A DNA stretch of 64,000 nt. Source: an uncultured Lachnospiraceae bacterium. GTDB taxonomy: Bacteria > Bacillota > Clostridia > Lachnospirales > Lachnospiraceae. The stretch is taken from NCBI GenBank assembly GCA_944380605.1, contig CALWIA010000027.1, positions 233,775 to 297,774 of the forward strand, written 5' to 3'. The notes under the pieces are model-generated. The model was not told where the DNA came from. It did no database searches and worked only from the letters and a program-made list of their open reading frames with translations. The position numbers were made by a program, and so were the translations under genes. Of this stretch, positions 1 to 9,634 are shown one piece after another (position 1 is the stretch's first letter; every line of letters starts with the position of its first letter).

Positions 1-1065
1 ACCTGGAAATGCCCGAACTGCGGGGGAGGGCTGATCTTTGACCCGGAAACCCAGAAATTTCACTGCCAATACTGCCTGTCGGATTTTGATCGGGAAGAGC
101 TGGAGACCCCGGAGCCGGATGACAGCCCCGGAGAGCCGGAGATGGACGGCAGGACCGAAGATCCAATGGCGGACGGCGGCGCGGAAGAGCCGGAGGCGGC
201 GGTCTATCTCTGCCCCAGCTGCGGGGCGGAGCTGGTCACCGACGGCACGACGGCGGCAGCATTCTGTTTTTACTGCCACAACCCGGTGATTCTGCAGGGG
301 CGCCTGGAAGGCGCGTACCGGCCGGATTATGTGATTCCTTTTACCGTCCGGAAGGAATGGGCCCGGCAGATTTTCCTGGACTGGCTGCAGAAAAAGCGGT
401 TTGTGCCCAAGTCCTTTTACGACGAAAAACAGCTGGAAACCATGACCGGGGTCTATTTCCCCTACTGGCTGTACAGCTGCCGGGCCGACGGAACCCTGGA
501 GGCGGAGGGGACGAAGCTGCGGGTCTGGACGACGGGAAATCTGCGGTATACGGAGACCAGCCGCTATCAGGTGAGCCGGAAGGGGCAGATGCAGGTGGAG
601 CACGTGCCCAGAAACGCGCTGAAAAAGGCGGACCGCAGACTGGCGGAGGGCGTGATGCCGTACCGCACGGAGAAAATGCAGCCGTTTTCCATGGAGTACC
701 TGTCCGGATTCTACGCGGAGAAATGGGATATGGGACGGGAGCAGTTTGAACCGGAGGTGGAAGCGGAAGTCCGCGCCTTCGCGGCGGATCAGCTGAAGGA
801 AAGCGTCTCCGGATACCATTCGCTGAAGACCATAACGGAATCGGTGCAGCTTTCCGATCCGCAATGGAGCTACGCGCTGCTGCCGGTGTGGACCCTTACA
901 TACAAGGACAAAAAGACGGGAACCATTTACTATTTTGCCTGCAATGGGCAGACAGGAAAGGTGTGCGGAAGGCTGCCGCTGGATCGGAAAAAACTGGGGC
1001 TGTTTTTCCTGGAGATTTTTCTGCCGGTGGCCGCGTTTCTGCTGCTTGCGGGGTATCTGATATGA
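1..1065 (+). CDS. zinc-ribbon membrane protein, 5' end outside window
   Basis: The frame is open from base 1, so the gene starts upstream; 354 residues are visible. The N-terminal part has Cys pairs CPNCGG, CQYC, CPSCG and CFYC typical of two zinc ribbons, joined by an acidic linker. A long soluble middle follows, and the last 25 residues form one hydrophobic helix (LFFLEIFLPVAAFLLLAGYL), so it is probably a tail-anchored membrane protein. Its TGA overlaps the ATG of the TPM-domain gene (ATGA), so the two are probably translated together. Proteins of this kind are often given generic zinc-ribbon or helicase-like names; I see no helicase motif and do not assign a function. Confidence 0.75.
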   Translation, partial: TWKCPNCGGGLIFDPETQKFHCQYCLSDFDREELETPEPDDSPGEPEMDGRTEDPMADGGAEEPEAAVYLCPSCGAELVTDGTTAAAFCFYCHNPVILQGRLEGAYRPDYVIPFTVRKEWARQIFLDWLQKKRFVPKSFYDEKQLETMTGVYFPYWLYSCRADGTLEAEGTKLRVWTTGNLRYTETSRYQVSRKGQMQVEHVPRNALKKADRRLAEGVMPYRTEKMQPFSMEYLSGFYAEKWDMGREQFEPEVEAEVRAFAADQLKESVSGYHSLKTITESVQLSDPQWSYALLPVWTLTYKDKKTGTIYYFACNGQTGKVCGRLPLDRKKLGLFFLEIFLPVAAFLLLAGYLI

Positions 1066-1931
1066 GAAAAAGGAAAACGAGCCTGCCGGTCCTGGTGCTT
1101 TTGCTGCTTCTTTCTGCTTTCACGGCCTGGGGGGCGGAAGGCGGAAGCGAAGACCGGCGGGTCTGGGACATGGCCGGCGTGCTGGACGAGGCGGAGGAAG
1201 CGCGGCTGGAAGAACGGATTGCTCGCAGCCGCGAAGAACTGCAGCTGGATATGGCGGTGGTCACCGCCGATGATACGGAAGGCAGAAGCGGACAGGACTT
1301 CGCCGACCGCTTTTATGAAGACGCCGGTTTGGGCTGGAAGGACAGTTCCGACGGGATCTTGTTTCTTCTGGATATGGAACACCGGGAAATGGTGCTGTCT
1401 ACCAGCGGCCGGGCCATGCGGATTTTTACCGACGCGCGGCTGGACGCGATGCTGGATCGCATGTATGAAGGCGCGGCGGCAGGCGATTATGCCGCCAGCG
1501 CGGAAGCGTTTCTGGATGGGGCGGAAGACTACGCCAGGCAGGGGATTCCTGCCGGCCAGTACAATTACGAGGAAGAGACCGGGGCCATCAGCCGGTACCG
1601 GAGTCTGCGCTGGTACGAGGTACTGCTTGCCCTGGCGGCGGCAGCCTTTGCCGCCGGTACCTCCTGTATGTCGGTGCGGCGGCAGTATGCCATGGAGCCG
1701 GACCAGCGCCAGGTAAACGCCTTAAACCTGTCGTATCAGGCGTCCTGCGGGTTTGCCTATGACACCCGGCAGGACCGGCTGCTGAACAAATCGGTGGCCA
1801 GCGTGATCCTTCCCCGCAGCAGGCCTTCCGGCTCCGGCCCCCGCAGAAGCGGCGGCGCTTCCTCGCGGAGAAGTACGGTGCACCGCTCCTCCGGCGGCAG
1901 AAGGCACGGCGGCAGAAGCCGGCGCTTTTAA
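1062..1931 (+). CDS. TPM-domain (YgcG/Psb32-like) membrane protein
   Basis: A 289-residue protein. The start at 1062 is chosen because ATG overlaps the previous stop and opens a clean signal peptide (MRKRKTSLPVLVLLLLL, likely cleavage after AWG). Residues about 32-150 match the TPM fold (VWDMAGVLDEAEEARLEERI, then a GILFLLDMEHREM strand region), a domain thought to act in membrane-protein or envelope quality control. A second membrane helix lies near 186-205, followed by a cytoplasmic tail very rich in Arg, Ser and Gly (SGSGPRRSGGASSRRS). Pairing of a TPM protein with a zinc-ribbon partner suggests one envelope-associated unit; the exact role is unknown. It converges on feoB with only 8 bp between. 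Confidence 0.8.
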   Translation: MRKRKTSLPVLVLLLLLSAFTAWGAEGGSEDRRVWDMAGVLDEAEEARLEERIARSREELQLDMAVVTADDTEGRSGQDFADRFYEDAGLGWKDSSDGILFLLDMEHREMVLSTSGRAMRIFTDARLDAMLDRMYEGAAAGDYAASAEAFLDGAEDYARQGIPAGQYNYEEETGAISRYRSLRWYEVLLALAAAAFAAGTSCMSVRRQYAMEPDQRQVNALNLSYQASCGFAYDTRQDRLLNKSVASVILPRSRPSGSGPRRSGGASSRRSTVHRSSGGRRHGGRSRRF

Positions 1932-1939
1932 ACAACCGG

Positions 1940-3769
1940 TCAGAACAGGAGCCGGCAGACGAAATGGACGGCCGTGCAGAGCAGAAAGCCCAGCAAGGTG
2001 GGAAGCGCTATGGCGGCGGCGGTCCACCTCAGGCTGCCGGTTTCTTTTTTAATGGTCAGGCAGGTGGTGGCGCAGGGCCAGTGGAACAGGCAGAACAGCA
2101 TCATGGACAGCGCGGTCTGCCAGGTCCAGCCGTGGGCGGTCAGCAGCTGGTAAAGGGAAGACAGGTCCGACATTTCCACCAGGGTTCCGGTCTGAAGATA
2201 GGCCATGAGGATGATGGGAAGCACGATTTCATTGGCGGGAAATCCCAGCAGAAAAGCCGCCAAAATGACGCCGTCCAGCCCCATGAGCCGGCCCAGGGGA
2301 TCCAGGGCGCCGGTGAGCCAGGCCAACAGGCTCTGGCCGCCCAGGTGCAGATTGGCGGCCGTCCAGATGAGAACACCGGCGGGGATGGCGGAAGCCGCGG
2401 CCCGGCCCAGCACAAAGACTGTGCGGTCCAGCAGGGACCGGATTAGCACCTTGCCCACCTGGGGCCGGCGGTAGCAGGGCAGTTCCAGCGTAAAAGAAGA
2501 AGGCAGCCCCTTTAACAGCGTGCGGGACAGAAGCCAGGAACTGCACAGCGTGGCCGCGACGCCCAGCAGCAGGAAAGCCGTCAGAAACAGAGCCGCCAGA
2601 AAGGAGCGGAAGCCTCCGGAAACGCCGGACAGGAAAAACAGGGAAATCATGGCAGTCAGCACCGGGAAGCGGCCGTTGCAGGGCACCAGGGCGTTGGTGA
2701 GAATGGCCACCAGGCGCTCTCTGGGAGAATCGATGATCCGGCATCCGGTGACGCCGGCGGCGTTGCAGCCCAGCCCCATGGCCATGGTCAGGCACTGTTT
2801 GCCGCAGGCCCGGCAGCGCATGAAGCACCGGTCCATGTTGAAGGCGGCCCGGGGCAGGTAGCCGGAATCTTCCAGCAGCGTAAACAGCGGGAAGAAAATC
2901 GCCATGGGAGGGAGCATCACGGCCACCACCCAGGCCAATACCCGGTAGACGCCGTAAACCAGCAGCTGCACCAGCACCGGCGGCGCTCCCAGCAGGGCAA
3001 GCCCCTGTGCCAGGCCGTCTTCCAGGGAAAACAGCAGATCCCAGAGAAACTGGGCCGGAATATTGGCGCCGGCCATGGTCAGCCAGAACACGCCCAGAAG
3101 CAGGGCAACCATCAGCAGGCTGCCGGTAAACGGGCCTGTGACGATCCGGTCCAGCCGCTCTTCCAGCCGGCGGAAGTGCTCCGTCTCCATATGAACCGTT
3201 TCTTCGGCCAGCCGATGGGGGGAGAAGTCCAGGCACTGATAGCTGCCGACGGTGCCGGCGGACTCGCTTATGGCCTGTTTCACTCCTTCCAGCGTGCGCC
3301 GGCTGCGGGCGCTGCAGGCCACCACCGGAATCTGCAGGACGTCCTGCAGCAGCTCCAGATCCACGCGGATGCCCCGGCGGCAGGCTTCGTCCCACAGGTT
3401 GACGCACAGGATCAGCGGGACGCCGGTATCCCGGACCCATTCCAGCTCCAGCACCTGTTTCAGCAGGTGCAGGCCCCGTTCCAGACAGCAGGCGTCGCAG
3501 ACTACCAGGATCATGTCCGCCAGGCCGGAGCGGAGAAACTGGCTGGCCACCTCTTCTTCTTCCGAACGGGCGTCCAGGGAATAGATGCCGGGCAGATCGG
3601 CCAGCAGGTAGTCCCGGCCGCCGCAGGAGAAGCGGCCCCGGGCCAGGGCTACGGTCTTGCCGGGCCAGTTGCCGGTGTGCTGGCGCAGGCCGGTGAGGGC
3701 GTTGAACAGAGTGCTTTTTCCTACGTTGGGATTGCCCATCAGGGCAATGACGGCGGTTTTGGATTCCAT
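1940..3769 (-). CDS. feoB: ferrous iron transport protein B
   Basis: 609-residue GTPase-coupled Fe2+ transporter of the cytoplasmic membrane. The N-terminal G domain shows G1 GNPNVGKST (residues 12-20), G3 DLPG (58-61) and G4 NLWD (124-127, in place of the usual NKxD; FeoB commonly has NxxD). The C-terminal half carries several membrane helices and the gate-like segment GLGCNAAGVTGC followed by VPCNGRFPVL, as in FeoB core repeats. The protein is shorter than the about 770-residue E. coli form, typical for compact clostridial FeoB. It follows feoA with 28 bp between, on the same strand. No FeoC-like gene is visible. Confidence 0.95.
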   Translation of the reverse strand: MESKTAVIALMGNPNVGKSTLFNALTGLRQHTGNWPGKTVALARGRFSCGGRDYLLADLPGIYSLDARSEEEEVASQFLRSGLADMILVVCDACCLERGLHLLKQVLELEWVRDTGVPLILCVNLWDEACRRGIRVDLELLQDVLQIPVVACSARSRRTLEGVKQAISESAGTVGSYQCLDFSPHRLAEETVHMETEHFRRLEERLDRIVTGPFTGSLLMVALLLGVFWLTMAGANIPAQFLWDLLFSLEDGLAQGLALLGAPPVLVQLLVYGVYRVLAWVVAVMLPPMAIFFPLFTLLEDSGYLPRAAFNMDRCFMRCRACGKQCLTMAMGLGCNAAGVTGCRIIDSPRERLVAILTNALVPCNGRFPVLTAMISLFFLSGVSGGFRSFLAALFLTAFLLLGVAATLCSSWLLSRTLLKGLPSSFTLELPCYRRPQVGKVLIRSLLDRTVFVLGRAAASAIPAGVLIWTAANLHLGGQSLLAWLTGALDPLGRLMGLDGVILAAFLLGFPANEIVLPIILMAYLQTGTLVEMSDLSSLYQLLTAHGWTWQTALSMMLFCLFHWPCATTCLTIKKETGSLRWTAAAIALPTLLGFLLCTAVHFVCRLLF

Positions 3770-3797
3770 AGAGTGCCTCCCGCAGGTAAAAGGGGCG

Positions 3798-4076
3798 TCA
3801 GGATACTATATGACGCGCGGGCGGCGGCGTGCCTGCCCCATCGGTACGGACGAAAATAACGGCGGCGTCCGATTCCCGCAGGGCGATGACGGCGGAGCGG
3901 GCCAGGTAGGCGCTCATGCCGCCCCGGGGCTTTTTTAAGACGCACCGGACGGTCTCGCCGGGAGAAAAACCCAGCTGGTCCAGTCTGCGGGCCATGTCCG
4001 GCTCTCCGGCCAGCCACACTACTTGGGCGGACTGCCCGGGGGAAATATATGTCAACGGAAGAACCATAGGATTCAC
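3798..4076 (-). CDS. feoA: ferrous iron transport protein A
   Basis: 92-residue SH3-like FeoA protein, thought to interact with FeoB at the membrane and support Fe2+ uptake. Visible family features are the N-terminal LPLTYISPGQ, the central GEPDMARRLDQLGFSPGE and a C-terminal strand GMSAYLARSAVIALRESDAAVI. An ATG three codons downstream (4067) has a somewhat better placed GGTGA and could be the true start. It is the first gene of a feoA-feoB operon, divergent from sfsA over a gap of about 50 bp. The C-terminal extension after VIFV (Pro/Ala-rich) is not part of the usual fold. Confidence 0.88.
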   Translation of the reverse strand: MNPMVLPLTYISPGQSAQVVWLAGEPDMARRLDQLGFSPGETVRCVLKKPRGGMSAYLARSAVIALRESDAAVIFVRTDGAGTPPPARHIVS

Positions 4077-4129
4077 CAGACGGATCCATTATGACCAGTG
4101 TATGAAGCAGGAAAGGCGGAAGTGACAGT

Positions 4130-4900
4130 ATGACATATGAGAACATTGTAGAAGGGCGGTTTCTGTCCAGGCCCAACCGGTTTACGGCGCTTGCGCAGCT
4201 GAACGGACAGACGGAGACCGTCCACGTAAAAAACACAGGGCGGTGCCGGGAACTGCTGATCCCCGGCGCCAGAATCCTGCTGCAGCACCATCCCGACGCG
4301 CAGACGCGGGGCAGAAAGACCTGCTACTCTCTGACGGCGGTATATAAGGGGGACCGGCTGGTGAACATCGATTCCCAGGCGCCCAACGAAGAGGCGGCCC
4401 GCTGGCTGAGAGAGGGCGGACTGGAAGCCGGTACCGGCATCCGCCCGGAAGCGGTGCGGCGGGAGGCGGTATTCGGCCATTCCCGGTTTGACCTGGCGTT
4501 TACCGCCGGCGGCCGGCCCGCGTTTATGGAGGTCAAGGGCGTGACGCTGGAACGGGACGGCGTCGCGCTGTTTCCCGACGCGCCCACCGGGCGGGGCGTA
4601 AAGCACCTGGAGGAGCTGGCGGCAGCGGCCGGGCAGGGGTATCTGGCCTTTCTGCTGTTTGTGATTCAGATGAAAGGCGTCCGCCGGTTCTGCCCCAACG
4701 CGGAGACCGACCCGGCTTTTGCCGGCGCGCTGGCGGAGGCGGCTGGACGGGGCGTGCGGATCCTGGCCTACGACTGCCTGGTGAGGGAAAACGGATTTGT
4801 TCTGGACCAGCCGGTCCCCGCGGAGGTTGCGCCGGGCCGGGAAATGTGCTACAATGCCGCTATATTTAAAGAACGTACACCACAAGAATGCGAGGGATAG
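4130..4900 (+). CDS. sfsA: SfsA family DNA/RNA nuclease
   Basis: 256-residue SfsA protein, a PD-(D/E)XK-like nucleic-acid-binding protein first described as a sugar fermentation stimulator. Family motifs visible: N-terminal GRFLSRPNRFTA, VHVKNTGRCRELLIPGA, SRFDLAF (catalytic-type Asp), then FMEVKGVTL (Glu and Lys of the nuclease core). Length matches the family (about 230-250). The start codon follows a purine-rich stretch. The stop lies 3 bp before thrC, so the two probably share a transcript, although there is no obvious functional link. Confidence 0.93.
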   Translation: MTYENIVEGRFLSRPNRFTALAQLNGQTETVHVKNTGRCRELLIPGARILLQHHPDAQTRGRKTCYSLTAVYKGDRLVNIDSQAPNEEAARWLREGGLEAGTGIRPEAVRREAVFGHSRFDLAFTAGGRPAFMEVKGVTLERDGVALFPDAPTGRGVKHLEELAAAAGQGYLAFLLFVIQMKGVRRFCPNAETDPAFAGALAEAAGRGVRILAYDCLVRENGFVLDQPVPAEVAPGREMCYNAAIFKERTPQECEG

Positions 4901-4903
4901 AAG

Positions 4904-6391
4904 ATGAATATAACCTATCAGAGCACCCGGGGCGGCGAAACGGGAGTGACAGCTTCCCAGGCAGTTTTAAAGGGGCTGGCCTGCGACGGCGGCCTGTTTA
5001 TGCCGGACCGGATTCCGAAACTGGATGTGACGCCGGAGGAACTGGCGGGGCAGACCTATCAGGAGACGGCGTATCAGGTGATGAAGCTGTTTCTGACGGA
5101 TTATACCGAAGAAGAACTGAGAACCTGCATCGCCAGGGCCTATGACGAAAAATTCGACACGGAAGCCATTGCCCCGCTGACCAAAGCGGATGGCTGTTAT
5201 TTCCTGGAACTGTTTCACGGCAGCACCATTGCCTTTAAAGACATGGCGCTGTCTATTCTCCCCCATCTGATGACAACCGCCGCCAGAAAAAACCATGTGG
5301 ACCGGGAAATCGTGATTCTCACCGCCACGTCGGGAGACACGGGAAAAGCGGCCATGGCCGGATTTGCCGATGTGCCCGGCACCCGAATTGTGGTGTTTTA
5401 CCCCCAAAACGGCGTCAGCCGGATCCAGGAACTGCAGATGGTGACCCAGAAGGGAGCCAACACCCATGTGGCGGCCATTCACGGCAATTTTGACGACGCC
5501 CAGACCGGCGTGAAAAATATTTTCGCGGACAAGGAACTGGAAAAGACGCTGGCGGACCGGGGTTTTCTGCTGTCCTCCGCCAATTCCATCAACATCGGCA
5601 GACTGGTGCCCCAGATCGTGTACTATGTATACGCCTACTGCCAGCTGCTGCATAACGGAGAGATCCAAAAGGGAGAGACCATAAACGTAACGGTGCCCAC
5701 CGGAAACTTCGGCAACATTCTGGCGGCGTATCTGGCAAAGCAGATGGGGCTTCCCATTGGGAAACTGATCTGCGCTTCCAATGAAAACAAAGTGCTGTAC
5801 GACTTTTTCGCTACCGGCGTATACGACAGGAGAAGAGAATTCATCCTGACCACTTCTCCATCCATGGACATTTTGATTTCCAGCAACCTGGAACGGCTGA
5901 TTTACGCCAGCTGCGGCTGTGACGCCGAAACGACGGCCCGGCTGATGGGACAGCTGAAGGAAGAGGGACGGTATGAGATTTCTCAGAAGATGAGAGACTT
6001 TATGGCGGACTTCTGCGGCGGCTTCGCCGACCAGAAACAGGACGCGGCGGCGATCCGGAAGCTGTACGAAGACACCGGCTATGTGATCGACACCCATACC
6101 GGCGTGGCCCTGGCGGCGGCGCAGGCCTACCGGCAGGAGACCGGCGACGGCGCGCCCATGGTGATCGCGGCCACTGCCAGCCCCTACAAATTTGCCGGCA
6201 GCGTGCTGGAGGCCATCGAGGGAACGGCTCCCGAGGGAGACGCGTTCGCGGCGGCGGACCGGCTGAGCCGGATTTCCGGGACGCCGGTGCCGGAAGCGGT
6301 GGAAGAAGTGCGCCGCAGCCCCATCCGCCATACCCGGGAATGCGCGGTATCGGAGATGGAAGACGTGGTAAAGGAAATCCTGAATCTCTGA
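4904..6391 (+). CDS. thrC: threonine synthase
   Basis: 495-residue PLP enzyme converting O-phosphohomoserine to threonine, the last step of threonine synthesis in the cytoplasm. The cofactor Lys lies in HGSTIAFKDMAL (K112). The phosphate/PLP loop TATSGDTGKAA and the C-terminal IAATASPYKFAGSVLEA region fit the long class of threonine synthase. The start follows GAGGGATAGAAG at good spacing. It is probably co-transcribed with sfsA. No typical terminator is seen; the 3' flank leads straight into the aldolase promoter. Confidence 0.96.
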   Translation: MNITYQSTRGGETGVTASQAVLKGLACDGGLFMPDRIPKLDVTPEELAGQTYQETAYQVMKLFLTDYTEEELRTCIARAYDEKFDTEAIAPLTKADGCYFLELFHGSTIAFKDMALSILPHLMTTAARKNHVDREIVILTATSGDTGKAAMAGFADVPGTRIVVFYPQNGVSRIQELQMVTQKGANTHVAAIHGNFDDAQTGVKNIFADKELEKTLADRGFLLSSANSINIGRLVPQIVYYVYAYCQLLHNGEIQKGETINVTVPTGNFGNILAAYLAKQMGLPIGKLICASNENKVLYDFFATGVYDRRREFILTTSPSMDILISSNLERLIYASCGCDAETTARLMGQLKEEGRYEISQKMRDFMADFCGGFADQKQDAAAIRKLYEDTGYVIDTHTGVALAAAQAYRQETGDGAPMVIAATASPYKFAGSVLEAIEGTAPEGDAFAAADRLSRISGTPVPEAVEEVRRSPIRHTRECAVSEMEDVVKEILNL

Positions 6392-6407
6392 GAAATCAGG
6401 TTTTTGC

Positions 6408-6436
6408 TTTTCAAAACCCCGGTTATGGTGTATACT
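6408..6436 (+). promoter_or_regulatory. promoter of the aldolase gene
   Basis: TTTTCA (6408-6413) and TATACT (6431-6436) are separated by 17 bp, a sigma-A type promoter about 60 bp ahead of the aldolase start codon. Confidence 0.6.
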
Positions 6437-6496
6437 GATGATAAAGCAGGTTCCGGAAAGTTCTGAGGGATCATTATAAAGATGGAGGTTATTACT

Positions 6497-7366
6497 ATGT
6501 TGGTACCAGCAAAAGACATGCTTGTAAAAGCAAGAGAAGGCAAATATGCCGTAGGTCATTTCAACATCAACAATCTGGAGTGGTGCAAGGCGTTTCTGGA
6601 GACGGCGGAAGAGCTGAACGCTCCCATCATTCTGGGCGTTTCCATGGGCGCCGGCAAGTATATGGGCGGTTTCCATACGGTTGTGGGCATGGTAAAGGGC
6701 ATGATGACAGATTTAAAGACCACGGTTCCGGTGGCGCTTCATCTGGACCATGGTACATACGATGGCTGCCTGCAGTGCATCGAGGCCGGATTCTCCTCCG
6801 TTATGTTTGACGGTTCCCACTATTCCATCGAGGAAAACCTGGAAAAGACCAGAGAACTGGTGAAAATCTGCCATGAAAAGGGCATTTCCCTGGAAGCGGA
6901 AGTAGGCTCCATCGGCGGCGAGGAAGACGGCGTTATCGGCATGGGCGAGTGCGCGGATCCCAATGAGTGCAAGGCCATCGCGGATCTGGGCATCGATTTC
7001 CTGGCGGCAGGCATCGGCAACATCCACGGCAAGTATCCGGCCAACTGGCCCGGCCTCAGCTTTGAGACCCTGGCGGCCGTAAAAGAAAAAGTCGGCGAGA
7101 TGCCTCTGGTGCTTCACGGCGGCACCGGCATTCCGGCAGACCAGATCAAGAAGGCCATCAGCCTTGGCATCGCCAAGATCAATGTCAATACCGAGTGCCA
7201 GCTGGCGTTCGCAGGCGCTACCCGCAAATACATCGAAGCCGGCAAGGATCTGGAAGGCAAGGGATACGATCCCCGCAAGTTCCTGGCTCCCGGCGCGGCT
7301 GCCATCAAGGATACCGTCAAAGAGAAGATGGAACTGTTTGGCTGCATCGGCAAGGCCAACGCGTAA
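6497..7366 (+). CDS. fba: class II fructose-1,6-bisphosphate aldolase
   Basis: 289-residue zinc-dependent aldolase, splitting fructose-1,6-bisphosphate into DHAP and glyceraldehyde-3-phosphate in glycolysis. ATG at 6497 is chosen because the earlier in-frame ATG at 6482 is part of the ATGGAGG ribosome-binding site. Visible signatures: YAVGHFNINNLEW, VALHLDHGTYDGC (catalytic Asp and zinc His), EAEVGSIGGEEDGV, LHGGTGIP and KINVNTECQ. Length and motifs fit the standard clostridial fba type. It is a single-gene unit with its own promoter. Confidence 0.95.
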   Translation: MLVPAKDMLVKAREGKYAVGHFNINNLEWCKAFLETAEELNAPIILGVSMGAGKYMGGFHTVVGMVKGMMTDLKTTVPVALHLDHGTYDGCLQCIEAGFSSVMFDGSHYSIEENLEKTRELVKICHEKGISLEAEVGSIGGEEDGVIGMGECADPNECKAIADLGIDFLAAGIGNIHGKYPANWPGLSFETLAAVKEKVGEMPLVLHGGTGIPADQIKKAISLGIAKINVNTECQLAFAGATRKYIEAGKDLEGKGYDPRKFLAPGAAAIKDTVKEKMELFGCIGKANA

Positions 7367-7381
7367 AACTTCAAAAAGTGC

Positions 7382-7410
7382 TTGATTTTTTACGGCAGAT
7401 CGTTTATTTT
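7382..7410 (+). promoter_or_regulatory. putative promoter of glutamine synthetase III
   Basis: TTGATT (7382-7387), a 17-bp spacer and TATTTT (7405-7410). If used, transcription would start just ahead of the GC-rich hairpin at 7431-7457 and give a leader of about 100 nt. Confidence 0.45.
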
Positions 7411-7430
7411 AGTAAAGGTACAAGAACAAG

Positions 7431-7457
7431 GGCGTTCCTCCGGGGAGGGGGAACGCC
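7431..7457 (+). terminator. hairpin between aldolase and glnN (terminator or leader attenuator)
   Basis: GGCGTTCC pairs with GGAACGCC around a GC-rich loop, followed by ACTTCTTTT. It may end the aldolase transcript. Because it also lies downstream of the putative glnN promoter, it could act as an attenuator instead. Confidence 0.5.
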
Positions 7458-7513
7458 ACTTCTTTTGGTGTGCAGGCAAACCGGCGCGGACCGAAGACGA
7501 GAGGAAAAAAACC

Positions 7514-9631
7514 ATGAATGAAGTGATGAATGTGGCCGAGATTTTCGGCAAAAACGTATTCAATGAAACCGTTATGAAAGAACGGCTTCCCAAGGGTGTG
7601 TTTAAGAAGCTGAAAAAGACCATGGAGGATGGCGCGGAACTGGATCCGTCCATCGCCGACGTTGTAGCCCATGCCATGAAGGACTGGGCCATTGAACGGG
7701 GGGCCACCCATTATACCCACTGGTTCCAGCCGCTGACCGGCGTAACGGCGGAAAAGCACGATTCTTTTATTTCCGTGCCGGACGCGGAAGGCAGGGTCAT
7801 TATGGAATTTTCCGGCAAGGAACTGATCAAAGGCGAGCCGGACGCTTCTTCTTTCCCTTCCGGCGGTCTTCGGGCGACCTTTGAAGCCAGAGGCTATACG
7901 GCCTGGGACTGCACGTCTCCGGCATTTCTGCGGGAAGACGCCCTGGGCGTGACCCTGTGTATTCCGACAGCCTTCTGCTCCTACACCGGCGAGGCGCTGG
8001 ACCAGAAGACGCCGCTGCTGCGTTCCATGCAGGCCATCGACGTGCAGGCGCTGCGGATTCTGCGCCTGTTCGGCAACACCCGGGCCAAGCGGGTGGTTCC
8101 GTCCGTAGGACCGGAACAGGAGTATTTCCTGGTGGACCGGGAAAAATATATGCAGAGAAAAGACCTGATCTACGCGGGCCGCACCCTGTTCGGCGCCATG
8201 CCGCCCAAGGGCCAGGAACTGGACGATCACTATTTCGGAGCCATCCGGGAGCGGGTGGGCTCTTATATGAAAGAAGTCAATCAGGAACTTTGGAAGCTGG
8301 GAGTGACCGCCAAGACCCAGCACAACGAGGCGGCTCCCGCTCAGCATGAGCTGGCCCCGATTTACGACGAGGCCAACCTGGCGGCGGACCATAACCAGAT
8401 TATTATGGAGACGCTGAAAAAGGTAGCCGGCCGCCACGGCATGACCTGCCTGCTCCATGAAAAGCCCTTCGCCGGCGTCAACGGCTCCGGCAAGCACAAC
8501 AACTGGTCCCTGATTTCCGACGACGGCATCAACCTGCTGAACCCCGGCGAAACGCCCCATGAAAACATCCAGTTTCTGCTGGTGCTGGCCTGCATTCTGA
8601 AGGCGGTGGACAAGCACGCGGATCTGCTGCGGGAGTCCGCCTCCGACGTGGGCAACGACCAGCGGCTGGGCGCCAACGAGGCGCCGCCGGCCATTATTTC
8701 CATTTTCGTGGGAGAGCAGCTGGAAGACGTGATCAATCAGCTGTGCAGCACCGGCGAAGCCACCCATTCCATCAAGGGCGGCAAGCTGATGACCGGCGTG
8801 ACCACGCTGCCGGATCTGGACAAAGACGCCACGGACCGCAACCGGACTTCGCCCTTTGCCTTTACCGGCAACAAATTTGAATTCCGCATGGTGGGTTCTT
8901 CGGATTCCATCGCGCCGTCTACGGTGGTGCTCAATACCATTGTGGCGGAAGCTTTCAAAGAAGCGGCGGATGAACTGGAAAAAGCAGAAGATTTTGATAC
9001 AGCGGTGCACGACATGATCAAGCAGATGCTGTCGGAGCACAAGCGGATCATTTTCAACGGAAACGGATATTCCAAGGCCTGGGAAGAAGAGGCCGAGAAG
9101 AGGGGACTGCCCAATATCCGCACCATGGTAGACGCCATTCCGGCGCTGACCACGGAGAAGGCGGTGAAGCTGTACGAGGAATTCGGCGTGTTTACCCGGT
9201 CCGAGCTGCAGTCCCGCGCCGAAGTAGAATACGAGGCCTATGTAAAGGCCATCAATATTGAAGCCAGGACCATGATAGACATGGCCGGCAAGCAGATCAT
9301 CCCGGCGGTAATCAAGTACACGTCCGAACTGGCGGAATCCCTGAAGGATGTGCGCCAGGCCTGCCCGGAGGCGGATGTCAGCGCCCAGACGGAGCTTCTC
9401 ATGGAAACGTCCCGGCTGCTGGCCCAGATGCGCAGAGCGCTGACGGAACTGATCCGGGTGACGGAAGCATGCGCCGGAGTCGCCGGAGCCGGGGCCTGCG
9501 CCCGCGCTTACCGCGACCAGGTGGTTCCCGCCATGGCGGCGCTGCGCGCCCCGGCAGACCAGCTGGAGATGCTGGTGGACAAGGACCTGTGGCCCTTCCC
9601 CAGCTACGGCGATCTGATTTTTGAAGTATAA
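7514..9631 (+). CDS. glnN: glutamine synthetase type III
   Basis: 705-residue GSIII, the large form of glutamine synthetase, making glutamine from glutamate, ammonia and ATP. The start at 7514 is preceded by GAGGAAAA; an upstream in-frame extension to 7382 is judged untranslated because it covers a promoter and hairpin. GSIII-specific segments are visible: [19 protein letters not shown] near residue 115, [37 protein letters not shown] and [16 protein letters not shown], together forming the metal and glutamate sites. It stands alone with its own promoter and converges with the next gene (3 bp gap). Confidence 0.96.
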   Translation: MNEVMNVAEIFGKNVFNETVMKERLPKGVFKKLKKTMEDGAELDPSIADVVAHAMKDWAIERGATHYTHWFQPLTGVTAEKHDSFISVPDAEGRVIMEFSGKELIKGEPDASSFPSGGLRATFEARGYTAWDCTSPAFLREDALGVTLCIPTAFCSYTGEALDQKTPLLRSMQAIDVQALRILRLFGNTRAKRVVPSVGPEQEYFLVDREKYMQRKDLIYAGRTLFGAMPPKGQELDDHYFGAIRERVGSYMKEVNQELWKLGVTAKTQHNEAAPAQHELAPIYDEANLAADHNQIIMETLKKVAGRHGMTCLLHEKPFAGVNGSGKHNNWSLISDDGINLLNPGETPHENIQFLLVLACILKAVDKHADLLRESASDVGNDQRLGANEAPPAIISIFVGEQLEDVINQLCSTGEATHSIKGGKLMTGVTTLPDLDKDATDRNRTSPFAFTGNKFEFRMVGSSDSIAPSTVVLNTIVAEAFKEAADELEKAEDFDTAVHDMIKQMLSEHKRIIFNGNGYSKAWEEEAEKRGLPNIRTMVDAIPALTTEKAVKLYEEFGVFTRSELQSRAEVEYEAYVKAINIEARTMIDMAGKQIIPAVIKYTSELAESLKDVRQACPEADVSAQTELLMETSRLLAQMRRALTELIRVTEACAGVAGAGACARAYRDQVVPAMAALRAPADQLEMLVDKDLWPFPSYGDLIFEV

Positions 9632-9634
9632 GGG

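Noticed and set aside
4967..6676. 569-codon open frame antisense to thrC
   Set aside because: Crosses the thrC coding region and the aldolase promoter; no family features.
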